A DNA stretch of 64,000 nucleotides. Origin: an uncultured Flavobacteriales bacterium. GTDB taxonomy: Bacteria > Bacteroidota > Bacteroidia > Flavobacteriales > Crocinitomicaceae. Location of the stretch: assembly GCA_946479285.1 (NCBI GenBank), contig CAMLFH010000020.1, forward strand, positions 10,832-74,831. Reading direction: 5' to 3'. Of this stretch, positions 7,733 through 16,875 are shown one piece after another. How positions within the stretch are numbered: the first letter of the stretch is position 1; every line of letters begins with the position of its first letter. Made by a program: the position numbers and the translations under genes. The notes beneath the pieces are model-generated. The model was given only the letters and a program-made list of their open reading frames with translations. It ran no database searches and was not told the origin of the DNA.

Positions 7733-7793
7733 GTTGTTAAAAAAACGGACTATTCCATAAGAATCAGTACATTGGGAGAGCTAAAACAAAAAA

Positions 7794-10013
7794 ATGAAAA
7801 AAACGCTCCTCTTTTGTTCCGTTTTGTTCGGATCATTTATTTCCCACGCTCAAAATTTCCAGCTAAACTCCGAAGATTCAAAAGCTATCAAACTCACTCA
7901 GCAGTTTGAAGCAAAAGACTTTGAATTCAAAGAAATTAATGGACAAACAATGATTGATTTCTCCAGGTCATTCAAAGTTTTGTCCCAGGAAAAAGGAGCT
8001 CCGGCCCTTCCTTTATTTCACACAACTATTCAGCTTCCTGCAACAGGAGATCCTGAAGTTGAAGTGACCTACGACGCCGTTACGGTTTTTGACAATGTAT
8101 TGGTTGCGCCTTCAAAAGGTGTGATCAAAAGAAATGTAGAACCTGGTTCGATAGCTTACTCTTTTGGAACTGCTTATTCGACCAATGAATTTTATCCGGC
8201 TTCTTCAGTGAACCTGAAAACTCCGTTTATCTGGAGAGCAATGCGCGGTGTGGTTGTGGAAGTTTCTCCATACCAATACAATCCGGTTACCAAAAAATTG
8301 GTTGTTTATACCGGGATTCACATCAAAGTGAAAACCAATACACAGCTTGCAGGTGAAAATGAACTGAATGGTCAAACTGATCCGATCATGCAGTCTGCAC
8401 AGCAAAAATTCGTTTTAAACCCGAAATCGGAAAAATATTCCCCGATGGAAGAGAACGGAAGCATGTTGGTTATCGCGGATCCTGCTCTAATGGACGAAAT
8501 TACGCCACTGGTAAATTGGAAAAATCAAAAAGGAATTCGTTCCGTATTGGTCTCAACAGCAGTTGCAGGAACTACCGACACAGATATTCGCGCATACATT
8601 CAAAACTATTACACCTCCCATCCCGAATTGACTTATCTTTTATTGATCGGGGATCATGATGAGATTCCGGCCCACACTTATGGGATGTCTGGCGGTGAAA
8701 ACTTGTTTTCAGACTCTTATTACGGACAATTAACAGGAAGTGATTATTACCCGGAAATTTTTGTAGGTCGTTTTTCAGGAACTGCAGCGAATATTACAAC
8801 AATGGTTGACCGAACACTGGAGTACGAGAAAAATCCGATGACAGGCGACTGGATGGAGAGAGCAATTGGCCTGGGATCCAACGAAGGTGACGGAATTGGT
8901 AACGACGGTGAACCCGATTGGCAGCATTTGAGAAATATCCGTACCGTTTTGATGAATTACGGTTATACTTCAGTTTCGGAGTTTTACGATGGTTCACATG
9001 GCGGAGAGGATGCAGGCGGAAGTCCGAATTCCGGGACCATTTTGCCGGTAGTTAACAGTGGAATTGGTTTGTTTAACTACACCGGACATGGTGATGTGAA
9101 CCTTTGCGTTACCGGGAATTTCCAAAGCACACATGTCAACCAGGCAACGAATAACGGAAAATATCCTTTTGTCATTTCAGTAGCTTGCAACAACGGAACA
9201 TTTACTTCCGGAACATGTATTTCCGAAACCTGGACACGTGCAACCAAAAACGGATCACCTTCCGGAGCAATCGGAGCAGCAGGCTCTTCAATTTTAATGG
9301 CTTGGGCAGAACCAATGCAGACACAAGATGAAATGGCGGCGATTATTGGCGAAACTTATCCGAATAATCACAAAACCACATTGGGGGGATTGTTCTATAA
9401 TTCTCAAATGTCGATGCTGGAAGAGTATCCTTCAGGCAGCGGAGTTGAAGTCATGCAGACCTGGATTTTGTTCGGGGATCCTTCCGCTCAGTTCAGAAAC
9501 AAGCAAACATTACCGCTTACGGTAACACATCCCGATAATGTTCCGCTGAATGTATCCAATATTATAACAAACTGTTCCGTAGACGGAGCCTTGGTGGCGA
9601 TTTCTCAGAATAACATATTATTAGGTACTGCTATAGCTTCCGGCGGACATGCTGAAATTAGCATTCCTGCTTTAACTACAAATGATTATCTGATTGTGAC
9701 CGCAACGAAACAAAATCATGCAACTTATCAGAATACGATTCAGGTTGCAAACGGTCCGCTTGGATTAACTGATTTGGAGTTGGAATTTACTGTTTATCCA
9801 AATCCTGCAAATGATGCATTGAACCTGGTAGTTTCAAATGGAACGGCAGAAACGGTACGAATCATTGGTTTGGATGGAAAAGTAGTATTTACGCATTTTT
9901 TAGATGGAAATAGTCAAACAATAAATACTTCTTCTATTCAGTCGGGATCTTATATTTTTGAGATTACTTCAGGAGCTGGAAACGTACGTAAGAGCGTACA
10001 AATCTTACATTAA
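7794..10013 (+). CDS. C25 family cysteine peptidase (gingipain-like) with T9SS sorting domain
   Basis: 739 residues, predicted secreted endopeptidase. Order of parts: signal peptide (1-19, SHA|Q), an N-terminal propeptide (about 20-200), the caspase-like C25 catalytic domain (about 220-560), an Ig-like domain (about 565-655) and a T9SS type A tail (from about 667, VYPNPAND). The catalytic dyad is visible: His432 in NYTGHGD and Cys465 in SVACNNG. The arrangement matches gingipain R/K precursors and PorU-like proteins. Unlike PorU, which is much longer and is the T9SS sortase, this one is short and carries its own sorting tail, so it is a cargo protease. A perfect promoter and a strong terminator flank it, so it is a single-gene unit. 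Confidence 0.93.
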   Translation: MKKTLLFCSVLFGSFISHAQNFQLNSEDSKAIKLTQQFEAKDFEFKEINGQTMIDFSRSFKVLSQEKGAPALPLFHTTIQLPATGDPEVEVTYDAVTVFDNVLVAPSKGVIKRNVEPGSIAYSFGTAYSTNEFYPASSVNLKTPFIWRAMRGVVVEVSPYQYNPVTKKLVVYTGIHIKVKTNTQLAGENELNGQTDPIMQSAQQKFVLNPKSEKYSPMEENGSMLVIADPALMDEITPLVNWKNQKGIRSVLVSTAVAGTTDTDIRAYIQNYYTSHPELTYLLLIGDHDEIPAHTYGMSGGENLFSDSYYGQLTGSDYYPEIFVGRFSGTAANITTMVDRTLEYEKNPMTGDWMERAIGLGSNEGDGIGNDGEPDWQHLRNIRTVLMNYGYTSVSEFYDGSHGGEDAGGSPNSGTILPVVNSGIGLFNYTGHGDVNLCVTGNFQSTHVNQATNNGKYPFVISVACNNGTFTSGTCISETWTRATKNGSPSGAIGAAGSSILMAWAEPMQTQDEMAAIIGETYPNNHKTTLGGLFYNSQMSMLEEYPSGSGVEVMQTWILFGDPSAQFRNKQTLPLTVTHPDNVPLNVSNIITNCSVDGALVAISQNNILLGTAIASGGHAEISIPALTTNDYLIVTATKQNHATYQNTIQVANGPLGLTDLELEFTVYPNPANDALNLVVSNGTAETVRIIGLDGKVVFTHFLDGNSQTINTSSIQSGSYIFEITSGAGNVRKSVQILH

Positions 10014-10099
10014 ACCTTCTAAATAAGCAGGATTCGCACTAGTGTGAATTGGCGAATGAACGAATTGACGATCGGGAATAAGATCAAATAAATAGGAGA

Positions 10100-10132
10100 A
10101 AGACCTTCCGGATATTGGGAGGTCTTTTTTTG
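10100..10132 (+). terminator. Rho-independent terminator after C25 peptidase
   Basis: AGACCTTCC pairs with GGGAGGTCT, followed by a run of seven or more T. Confidence 0.9.
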
Positions 10133-10136
10133 TCAT

Positions 10137-10144
10137 TACTTTTG
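10137..10144 (+). promoter_or_regulatory. Promoter -7 element, leaderless start
   Basis: TACTTTTG ends only 4 bp before the ATG at 10149. The transcript is therefore predicted to start at or next to the start codon. Confidence 0.65.
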
Positions 10145-10148
10145 ACCC

Positions 10149-11372
10149 ATGAAAGAATTGGATGTTTTGGTGATTGGGGCAGGAGCTGCAGGCTGTTTTT
10201 CAGCCATAAAAGCTTCGGAACACTTCAAGCATGCAAAAATTGCAATCCTGGAAAGAAGTTCCAAACCATTGGCAAAAGTCAAGATATCCGGTGGCGGCAG
10301 ATGTAACGTAACGAACGTTATTTCGGAACCGGAAGAATTATCGAAGCATTATCCGCGTGGTGAGCGCTTTCTGAAAAAAGCCTTCTACCAGTTTTCGAGT
10401 TCCGATATGAAAGCATGGCTGGAAAGTAAAAACGTTCCGCTCAAATTGTATTCCGACGGATGTTATTTTCCATTAAGTAACGATTCTCAAACTATCATTG
10501 ACTGCTTTTTGAACGAACTAAAGAAAAATGAGGTCGAATTGCTCCTCAATCAGCGGGTTGAATCGGTGAAGAAGGTTGATTCCGGTTTGTTTGAAGTACA
10601 AACCCCTGAAGAAACCTTTTATTCCAAAGCAGTGATCGTCACCACCGGCGGACAACCCAAAATATCCGGGTTTGAATTATTGAAAAATTTCGATTTAAAG
10701 ATCATTTCGCCAGTTCCGTCCTTGTTTACATTCAATATGCCGAATGAACCTATCAAAGAATTGATGGGAATCGTGCAGGAAAATGCATTGGTGAAAATAA
10801 TCGGTGAGAAGTGGCTCTCGAATGGGCCTTTATTGATTACACATTGGGGAATGAGTGGCCCGGCAGTATTAAAATCGTCTGCATTTGGTGCCCGAATTTT
10901 TGAATCGAAAGGGTATAAATCTCAAATCGCGGTTAATTGGACAGGCGAGGAGGATCAGGGAATCGTTCGTGAAGCAATTCTGGAATTCGTGAAATCCAAT
11001 AAATTAGTTGTAAATACGCCACTTTATGCCGTTAAATCGAGATTATGGACGTACCTTGTTGAGAAGGCGGGAATTCCGGCTCAATTCAAATGTTCCGAAT
11101 TAACGGTTAAACATCAGAATAAGTTATTGGAAGTTTTGGTGAATGATTTGTATGCCATGGAAGGAAAAACAACATTTAAGGAGGAGTTCGTAACCGCCGG
11201 TGGTGTTGATTTGAATGAGATCAATGTGCAGACGATGGAGGCAAAGAAAGTTCCCGGGCTGTTTTTTGCAGGCGAAACCCTGGATATTGATGGTGTTACC
11301 GGTGGATTTAACTTCCAGGCTGCCTGGACAACTGCTGCAATTGCAGGTAAGAATGTATTACAAAATAAGTAG
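10149..11372 (+). CDS. HI0933/BaiN-like NAD(P)/FAD-dependent oxidoreductase
   Basis: 407 residues. The N-terminal dinucleotide-binding fold is VLVIGAGAAGC (GxGxxG, about 6-16). It is followed by the family-specific motif KVKISGGGRCNVTN (about 43-56) and, near the C-terminus, the FAD-contacting TAGGVDL...PGLFFAGETLDIDGVTGGFN. These are hallmarks of the YhiN/HI0933 flavoprotein family. The substrate is unknown; some relatives have been annotated as 3-dehydro-bile acid reductases, which should not be transferred here. A small lipoprotein gene follows after 3 bp and is probably co-transcribed. Confidence 0.93.
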   Translation: MKELDVLVIGAGAAGCFSAIKASEHFKHAKIAILERSSKPLAKVKISGGGRCNVTNVISEPEELSKHYPRGERFLKKAFYQFSSSDMKAWLESKNVPLKLYSDGCYFPLSNDSQTIIDCFLNELKKNEVELLLNQRVESVKKVDSGLFEVQTPEETFYSKAVIVTTGGQPKISGFELLKNFDLKIISPVPSLFTFNMPNEPIKELMGIVQENALVKIIGEKWLSNGPLLITHWGMSGPAVLKSSAFGARIFESKGYKSQIAVNWTGEEDQGIVREAILEFVKSNKLVVNTPLYAVKSRLWTYLVEKAGIPAQFKCSELTVKHQNKLLEVLVNDLYAMEGKTTFKEEFVTAGGVDLNEINVQTMEAKKVPGLFFAGETLDIDGVTGGFNFQAAWTTAAIAGKNVLQNK

Positions 11373-11375
11373 AAA

Positions 11376-11729
11376 ATGATTCGATTGATGTGTGTACTAA
11401 TTGCTGGATTTCTAGTTGCTTCTTGCCAAACTTCTAAAAAAGCCACAGCAGAACAGCCAAAGACTGATCCGGCTAAAGAAACTTCTCAAACAACGGGAGC
11501 TGCCACTGAGAATTACACCCTGGGAGAAGTACAATTACTCGATTGCGGAGCAGTCATTCAATTTACTTCCAATGAAAAGAAAACGATTTGTGCACCAACG
11601 AATTTGGATCCGAAATTCCAGGTCGACAAACTGCGTTTAAAGCTGAAGTTTAAAGTTCTGGACCAAAAGGCCACAACTTGTTCGGAGTTCCCTGCAATTG
11701 AAATTGAAGAAGCATTTGCAGTGCGTTAA
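11376..11729 (+). CDS. Small lipoprotein of unknown function
   Basis: 117 residues. The signal sequence ends in the lipobox VAS|C with Cys17 as the lipidated residue. A low-complexity Thr/Lys/Glu linker (about 18-48) and a small domain with two further Cys pairs follow. It starts 3 bp after the flavoprotein gene, which suggests an operon. Its stop codon directly abuts the stop of the convergent M42 peptidase gene. The family is not recognised. Confidence 0.75.
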   Translation: MIRLMCVLIAGFLVASCQTSKKATAEQPKTDPAKETSQTTGAATENYTLGEVQLLDCGAVIQFTSNEKKTICAPTNLDPKFQVDKLRLKLKFKVLDQKATTCSEFPAIEIEEAFAVR

Positions 11730-12668
11730 TTACAATTGGTCCATCAAAACACGGTACAATTCAATCATCGCTTCAATATCCTTTTTGTAAACCTTTTCTT
11801 TGGGAGTATGCACATGGTCTTCCGGCGCACCGATAAAGCACCAGTCGATAGGCAAATCTGATTTCTGAAGAACCGATCCGTCACTTCCTCCGGCAGATTC
11901 TACTTCCAATTGATATTTAACTCCGGATTCTTTTGCAATGGTAAGAATTTTATTCAGGTACTTTCTTCGCGGAAGCATACTGTCGCGCATGGAAACCGCA
12001 ACACCGCCTTTATGTACCACACCATGAGTAACCCAGGTGATATCGCAGATCAAGGCCTGGAAAACGTCATAATTGTTCATCAGGTATTTAGCACAGGCAC
12101 CAACCGAATTTCCACCATGTTCTTCATAAGTAGAAAAAACAATAGCTCCGTTTTCCAGTGTTTCGGCCAATTGAAGTGCCACAAAAACTCCCAAACGATT
12201 ATCCATGTAGGGAGATTGAATGTATTCCTTCGTCTCTTTAAAATCGGGTTTGAAAGAAAGTAAGGTTCCGCGATCAATTGTTCTGTCACCGGATAATTGC
12301 AAACGCTGCTGATTGTATTCGTTCTCAAAGATCATTAATTCACCTTCTACTTCTCCTTGTGAGTCGTTTCCAACCAGTAGTGTCCCGTCGATATTCATCG
12401 GCCCGCCAACGCGTATCAATTCGTTTTCATAACCCACAGAATAGCCAATCGTGTCCATATGAGCATAAACTGCCGTGCGCGGATTGCCAAAAACAAGGAT
12501 CATGGCGTCCTGGAATCCGATTCCGTCGATAATATGAGGTTTAGACTTCCATTGTCCCTGGTTTCGAAGGACGTATTCTTTTATAAATGATTTAATGCGT
12601 GATTCATCACTTGCAACTCCCTGAACACTGATTAGTTCCTGAAGTAATTGGCTATTGGATAATTCCAT
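11730..12668 (-). CDS. M42-like (M28/M20 clan) metallo-aminopeptidase
   Basis: 312 residues, close to the M42 aminopeptidase length. Co-catalytic zinc ligands are visible: His70 and Asp72 in AHMD, Asp156 in PYMDNR bridging, Glu182/Glu183 in TYEEHGG (general base and ligand), Asp209 in ICDITW, and His287 in HVHTPKE. A small inserted domain (about 80-145) separates the first His from the rest, as in the family. It is predicted to be a cytosolic peptidase; there is no signal peptide. Its start overlaps the end of the upstream YigZ gene by 17 bp, so the two are co-transcribed. Confidence 0.9.
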   Translation of the reverse strand: MELSNSQLLQELISVQGVASDESRIKSFIKEYVLRNQGQWKSKPHIIDGIGFQDAMILVFGNPRTAVYAHMDTIGYSVGYENELIRVGGPMNIDGTLLVGNDSQGEVEGELMIFENEYNQQRLQLSGDRTIDRGTLLSFKPDFKETKEYIQSPYMDNRLGVFVALQLAETLENGAIVFSTYEEHGGNSVGACAKYLMNNYDVFQALICDITWVTHGVVHKGGVAVSMRDSMLPRRKYLNKILTIAKESGVKYQLEVESAGGSDGSVLQKSDLPIDWCFIGAPEDHVHTPKEKVYKKDIEAMIELYRVLMDQL

Positions 12669-13284
12669 GATTTTCTATTCTGATATGTTTTTCTTCGGGT
12701 AGAAGGATATTTAATTCTTCAATTTGTTCCAGCAGTTTCATTTCTGAGACCGGAAGCTCAATACTTAGCTTACAAGATAATTGAAAATCCTGATTAATGA
12801 TTTTCGCCGGGCTGTTTTTTAGCAGGGACATGACCTGCGGCATTTCATCATAGCCATAACACAAAGTAATCAAAACCTGATCTTCCTGTTCAATGATTTG
12901 CGCACTTTCCAAAGCTTCTTTGGCCGCAGTCCGGTAAGCATTGATCAGTCCGCCAACACCCAGATTTACTCCGCCGTAATAACGTACAACGGCAATTAGA
13001 ATGTTTGTGAGATCGAACGATTGTATTTGTCCCAGGATTGGTGCTCCGGCAGAATTGGAAGGTTCTCCGTCGTCACTTGCGCGGTATTTCTTCTTGTCGC
13101 TTCCCAGTCTGAATGCAGAACACACGTGAACTGCCTGGTAATGTTCCTTCCGAAGGCGTTGAATGTGTTCCTTGATTTCTTCTTCTTTTTTGCAGGGAAT
13201 AGCAAATGCCAGAAACTTGGATCCTTTTTCTTTGTAGAATCCTTCACTTTGTGCTGTGATTGTTTTGAATTTGCTTTCAGGCAT
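12652..13284 (-). CDS. YigZ/IMPACT family protein
   Basis: 210 residues. It has an N-terminal UPF0029 domain (KGSKFLAFAIP, then the conserved RASDDGEPSNSAGAPIL at about 68-84 and VVRYYGGVNLGVGGL at about 99-113) and a C-terminal DUF1949-like ferredoxin fold. The molecular role is unclear; the eukaryotic relative IMPACT affects translational control. A TAnnTTTG element lies 7 bp upstream of the ATG, so the mRNA has almost no leader. It overlaps the M42 peptidase gene downstream. Confidence 0.92.
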   Translation of the reverse strand: MPESKFKTITAQSEGFYKEKGSKFLAFAIPCKKEEEIKEHIQRLRKEHYQAVHVCSAFRLGSDKKKYRASDDGEPSNSAGAPILGQIQSFDLTNILIAVVRYYGGVNLGVGGLINAYRTAAKEALESAQIIEQEDQVLITLCYGYDEMPQVMSLLKNSPAKIINQDFQLSCKLSIELPVSEMKLLEQIEELNILLPEEKHIRIENHGIIQ

Positions 13285-13291
13285 TTGATTG

Positions 13292-13299
13292 CAAAGGTA
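13292..13299 (-). promoter_or_regulatory. Promoter -7 element for YigZ-M42 operon
   Basis: TACCTTTG on the minus strand, 7 bp upstream of the ATG at 13284. The predicted leader is at most a few bases. Confidence 0.65.
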
Positions 13300-13570
13300 C
13301 TAAGAATAGGTGTTTAGAACTTAATTTATGGAAAAGCTGAGGAGTTTATTTTAAACGAAACATTGTTTAATACATTGAAAAATAGGATTTTACATTTAAA
13401 TCTGTTCACAAATTTATAAACAAGTAAATTTATAAATTCTCGAATTCGGAATTTATTTTATGTCTTTAAGAGGAGAGAATTTGTGAGAGTCTTTGGGAAC
13501 ACCCATACCCGATAGTTATCAGGATGGTAATTCCTAAATTTCCAAATTCCCGAAGGTTTTTCTTATAAAC

Positions 13571-13598
13571 AAAAATGGCCTCCGTTTCGGGAAGCCAT
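13571..13598 (-). terminator. dnaA terminator
   Basis: On the minus strand, ATGGCTTCC pairs with GGAGGCCAT around a 6-base loop and is followed by TTTTTG, a few bases after the dnaA stop. Confidence 0.9.
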
Positions 13599-13604
13599 TC
13601 AGTA

Positions 13605-15035
13605 TTATTGGATTGTTAATTTCTTTTCCAAATCCTCCAGGTAAACCCGGAATTGTTTGTCTGTTTCAGAAAGGTTGATAACCGTTCTGCAAGCGTGTAA
13701 TACCGTTGCATGGTCTTTTCCGCCGCAATGAGCTCCAATACTAGCCAAAGACGATTTAGTCATCTTCTTGGAGAAATACATGGAGATCTGGCGAGCCTGA
13801 ACTACTTCACGTTTCCGCGTTTTCGATTTCAACATCTCAATTGGTAAGTCGAAGTAATCACAAACCACTTTCTGGATATAGTCGATAGAAACTTCACGAG
13901 CAGTATTCTTCACGAACTTGTCGATCATTTGTTTCGCCAAATCAAGCGTAATTGCTTTTTTGTTCAATGAAGCCTGGGCAAGCAATGAAGTCATCGCTCC
14001 TTCCATTTCACGAATGTTCGTGTTGATACTGTAAGCAAGGTACTCAACCACTTCACGAGGAAGTTCGATGCCGCTGCCATACATTTTCTTCTCCATGATA
14101 GCAATACGTGTTTCCAGATCCGGAGTAGAAAGGTCTGCAGACAGTCCCCACTTGAAGCGGGATAATAAACGCTGCTCCATTCCCTGCATTTCAACCGGCG
14201 GTTTATCCGAAGTTAAAATGATTTGTTTTCCATTTTGGTGCAAATGGTTGAAAATATGGAAGAATACGTCTTGTGTCTTTTCTTTTCCGGAGAAGAATTG
14301 AACATCATCAATGATCAATACGTCGATCATTTGATAGAAGTGAATGAAGTCATTCGTAGTTTGATTACGAACGGCGTCGATAAACTGATGAGCAAATTTC
14401 TCAGAACTTACGTAAAGCACTGTTTTATTCGGGAATTGATTTTTAACACCGATTCCGATTGAATGAGCTAAGTGCGTTTTACCCAATCCAACACCACCAT
14501 AAATCAATAGTGGATTGAAGGCAGTTCCGCCGGGCTTATTTGCTACGGCATAACCTGCAGAGCGAGCCAGTCGGTTGCAATCTCCTTCTACAAAATTCTC
14601 GAATGAATATGCAGGATTCAGATTTGAATCAACGTTTACCTTTTTCAATCCCGGAATAATAAACGGGTTTTTAATCGGGTTATCGCTGATATTCATAGGC
14701 ATATTTACCGGAGCATTCTTCACAGACTTCTTGTCGGAAGTAGGAAGTTTAACCGTGTAAGGATTTGAATTGCTGGCAGAATTTTCCATAACAATACTGT
14801 ACTCCAAATGTCCTTCCTGTCCGAGCTCTTTTTTAATTACTTTTTTCAACAAAGTAATGTAATGCTCTTCCAACCATTCGTAAAAAAAGTGAGATGGAAC
14901 TTGTATTGTCAGAATGTTGTTCTCGAGCTTTACGGGGACAATCGGCTCAAACCAAGTTTTGTATGCTTGGATTGGCAGATTATCTTTGATAACTTTCAGA
15001 CAGGAATTCCAAATAGCGTCATGGTTGGCACTCAT
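13605..15035 (-). CDS. dnaA: Chromosomal replication initiator protein DnaA
   Basis: 476 residues with all four DnaA domains. Domain I is 1-85 (IWNSCLKVIKDNL, TWFEPI) and a variable linker follows (86-140). The AAA+ ATPase has Walker A GGVGLGKT at 180-187, Walker B VLIIDD at 239-244, sensor/box regions and the arginine-finger segment EQRLLSRF. The C-terminal helix-turn-helix domain carries the family signature GGKDHATVLHACRTV from residue 438. It opens the chromosomal origin as an ATP-bound oligomer. It is a monocistronic unit ended by a clear terminator. Upstream of it is a 431-bp AT-rich gap. Confidence 0.98.
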   Translation of the reverse strand: MSANHDAIWNSCLKVIKDNLPIQAYKTWFEPIVPVKLENNILTIQVPSHFFYEWLEEHYITLLKKVIKKELGQEGHLEYSIVMENSASNSNPYTVKLPTSDKKSVKNAPVNMPMNISDNPIKNPFIIPGLKKVNVDSNLNPAYSFENFVEGDCNRLARSAGYAVANKPGGTAFNPLLIYGGVGLGKTHLAHSIGIGVKNQFPNKTVLYVSSEKFAHQFIDAVRNQTTNDFIHFYQMIDVLIIDDVQFFSGKEKTQDVFFHIFNHLHQNGKQIILTSDKPPVEMQGMEQRLLSRFKWGLSADLSTPDLETRIAIMEKKMYGSGIELPREVVEYLAYSINTNIREMEGAMTSLLAQASLNKKAITLDLAKQMIDKFVKNTAREVSIDYIQKVVCDYFDLPIEMLKSKTRKREVVQARQISMYFSKKMTKSSLASIGAHCGGKDHATVLHACRTVINLSETDKQFRVYLEDLEKKLTIQ

Positions 15036-15466
15036 TTAGCAAGGGTATTTTAAAAGTTTATAATAATATGTTAATAAAAAAATAATCGGCGTAATAGATT
15101 CATAGCTTAAGTGTTAAGCCGCTGAATTTTTCAGAGAGCAAATATTCTCATAAAAAAGTGAAAAAAAAAGTTGTTTGGGTATTGATTATTTGAAATGTTT
15201 TGCTTTGTATTGAAGTAATGCTTTAATATCATCTTTCAATTTTCTTAAAACCGACTGATTGTTCGATGAATATCTAAATTTCATAGCTAAATGTTAAAAT
15301 ATACTATTTAAATGAAAATACTCACCTCTTCCAAAGGTACGAAATTACATTGCAATAACAGGGAATTAATACCGGAAAAATATACTTTTTAATGCGTTCA
15401 TTTTCTAACTAAAAATGTGGAAAATAGTTACGACATTTAGCGTGATTTATTTAGACTTGAAATTTC
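15036..15466. other. 431-bp AT-rich region upstream of dnaA
   Basis: Divergent intergenic region between dnaA and a thioesterase gene. It is strongly AT-rich with a CTTAA/TTAAG mini-palindrome near 15107-15119. A single DnaA-box-like 9-mer (TTTTCCACA on the minus strand, 15416-15424) is one base off the consensus. An imperfect TAnnTTTG-like element (AATATTTG on the minus strand, about 15135-15142) may serve dnaA. No gene was seen. One box is too little to call an origin. Confidence 0.5.
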
Positions 15467-15883
15467 ATGAAAACTTCCTTTGAATTCCCTGCAAAAGTGC
15501 GTGTGAGATATGGTGAGACCGATCAGATGGGCTATTGTTATTATGGGAATTATGCCGCGTATTTTGAAGTTGGACGGGTAGAAGCGCTTCGTTCATTAGG
15601 GATGAGTTATCGGGAATTGGAAGAAAGTGGGGTGATGCTTCCTGTGAGTCATTTTGAAGTGGACTATTTCAAACCAGCATTGTATGATGATGAATTAACC
15701 ATTGTTACTGCGATTACAGAATTGAAAGGTCCGCGTTTGTTTTTTGAATACACGCTTTATAATCAAAAGGAGGAATGCCTGAGTAAGGCTAAAACAACCC
15801 TGGTTTTTGTTTCAAAGGAAACGATGCGGCCAATTGCTCCTCCGGCTGCTTTTGTGGAACTAATGGAAAAGTATCATGCTTGA
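15467..15883 (+). CDS. Acyl-CoA thioesterase, YbgC/FadM hotdog family
   Basis: 138 residues, a single hotdog domain. The N-terminal motif VRYGETDQMGYCYYGNY (about 12-28) contains the catalytic-Asp region of the 4-hydroxybenzoyl-CoA thioesterase group. The long hotdog helix FEVGRVEALRSLGMSY follows. It hydrolyses acyl-CoA; the chain specificity is not readable. Its 3' end overlaps the following formimidoylglutamase gene by 8 bp, so the two are co-transcribed. Confidence 0.92.
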   Translation: MKTSFEFPAKVRVRYGETDQMGYCYYGNYAAYFEVGRVEALRSLGMSYRELEESGVMLPVSHFEVDYFKPALYDDELTIVTAITELKGPRLFFEYTLYNQKEECLSKAKTTLVFVSKETMRPIAPPAAFVELMEKYHA

Positions 15884-16859
15884 ATCGACTTACTTTAAAC
15901 TGCAGTTGCCGGAAGAATCTCACCTGAAAGCCTGGTTAACGGAAAGAGGTGGTGAAATTCGAATTGGTCAGAACATGTTGTTCCGCGGAAAAACGGACAG
16001 TTGGAAAGAAAAGAAGTTTCACGTGCTTGGCATTAAAGAGGATGTTGGACCAAGATTAAACGCTGGAAAGGGCGGATCAGAAGCTGCTTTTGAGGCCTTC
16101 ATTCCCCGTTTTTTGGGAGTGCAGTCTAACCAGTTTTTAAACGGCAATTCGATTTGCATTCACGGTTTTGTTGATTCCAAAGAATCAATTGACGCCATTT
16201 CTAATAAGCATGTGGATGATTTGGACTATTTGGTTTCTGCATGGGTAAAGGAAGTGGTGGATTGCGGAGGTGTTCCGATCGTAATAGGTGGCGGACATAA
16301 TAATGCTTATCCGATCATAAAAGGAGTTTCTGAATCTAAAAGCCTGGCAATATCTGTGGTGAATTTGGATCCGCATGCCGATACGCGTGCAATGGAAGGA
16401 AGACATTCGGGAAATCCGTTTTCTTATGCCTACGAATATGGTTTTTTAGGTCATTATTCCGTTTTGGGTTTGCACGAATCGTATAACAACCAATTTATCC
16501 TGGATCATTTGCAGGAGATGAAGGCGTTTTTCACTTTTTATGAATCCTGGTTGGAAAAGCCGTTTAAGTTCCAGGCTGACATTGATAAAGTTTACGATAC
16601 ACATTTTCAAACAGTAATGGGGGTGGAGCTGGATATGGATTCCATTGCCTTTATGCCTTCAAGTGCGTTTACTCCCTCCGGAATCACGGTGGATCAGGCG
16701 CGGATCTATATACGAAAAATGGCAACTCTTGAAAAAGTGTGCTACCTGCATTTGCCTGAAGCGGCCCCAAAAAATGAAACCGAGGAAATTATTGTTGGAA
16801 AAACACTCACGTATTTAGTGACAGATTTTGTGAAAGAGTATCAGAAATCCCATCATTAA
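15876..16859 (+). CDS. hutG: Formimidoylglutamase-like ureohydrolase (arginase family)
   Basis: 327 residues. The binuclear manganese centre of the arginase superfamily is visible. GGGHNNAYP (about 143-151) provides the first His, NLDPHADTR (about 166-174) gives the D-x-H-x-D ligands, and GVELDMDSIA (about 248-257) gives the final Asp pair. The protein is longer than typical arginase at the N-terminus, as in Bacteroidota HutG, which splits N-formimidoyl-glutamate in histidine breakdown. No other hut gene is nearby, so the substrate is inferred from family resemblance. It overlaps the thioesterase gene by 8 bp. Confidence 0.8.
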   Translation: MLESTYFKLQLPEESHLKAWLTERGGEIRIGQNMLFRGKTDSWKEKKFHVLGIKEDVGPRLNAGKGGSEAAFEAFIPRFLGVQSNQFLNGNSICIHGFVDSKESIDAISNKHVDDLDYLVSAWVKEVVDCGGVPIVIGGGHNNAYPIIKGVSESKSLAISVVNLDPHADTRAMEGRHSGNPFSYAYEYGFLGHYSVLGLHESYNNQFILDHLQEMKAFFTFYESWLEKPFKFQADIDKVYDTHFQTVMGVELDMDSIAFMPSSAFTPSGITVDQARIYIRKMATLEKVCYLHLPEAAPKNETEEIIVGKTLTYLVTDFVKEYQKSHH

Positions 16860-16875
16860 TTCGTAATATTGAGTT

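Larger units (their letters stand above)
7481..7793. other. Intergenic region with hairpins and promoter
   Basis: 313 bp between divergent genes. It holds a CCGTT/AACGG hairpin (about 7602-7624), a strong terminator-like hairpin (7657-7692) and a perfect TAnnTTTG element (7725-7732) for the downstream peptidase gene. No coding frame was recognised. Confidence 0.7.
13285..13604. other. 320-bp AT-rich intergenic region
   Basis: It contains the minus-strand promoter of the YigZ gene (13292-13299), a copy of the CCCGATAGnnATC...GG palindrome family (13508-13525, imperfect) and the dnaA terminator (13571-13598). No gene was seen. The part 13310-13500 is AT-rich without a recognisable element. Confidence 0.7.

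Noticed and set aside
15036..15466. Chromosomal origin next to dnaA
   Set aside because: Only one near-match DnaA box (15416-15424) in an AT-rich gap. No box cluster or unwinding repeats. A genome-wide GC-skew plot would decide.
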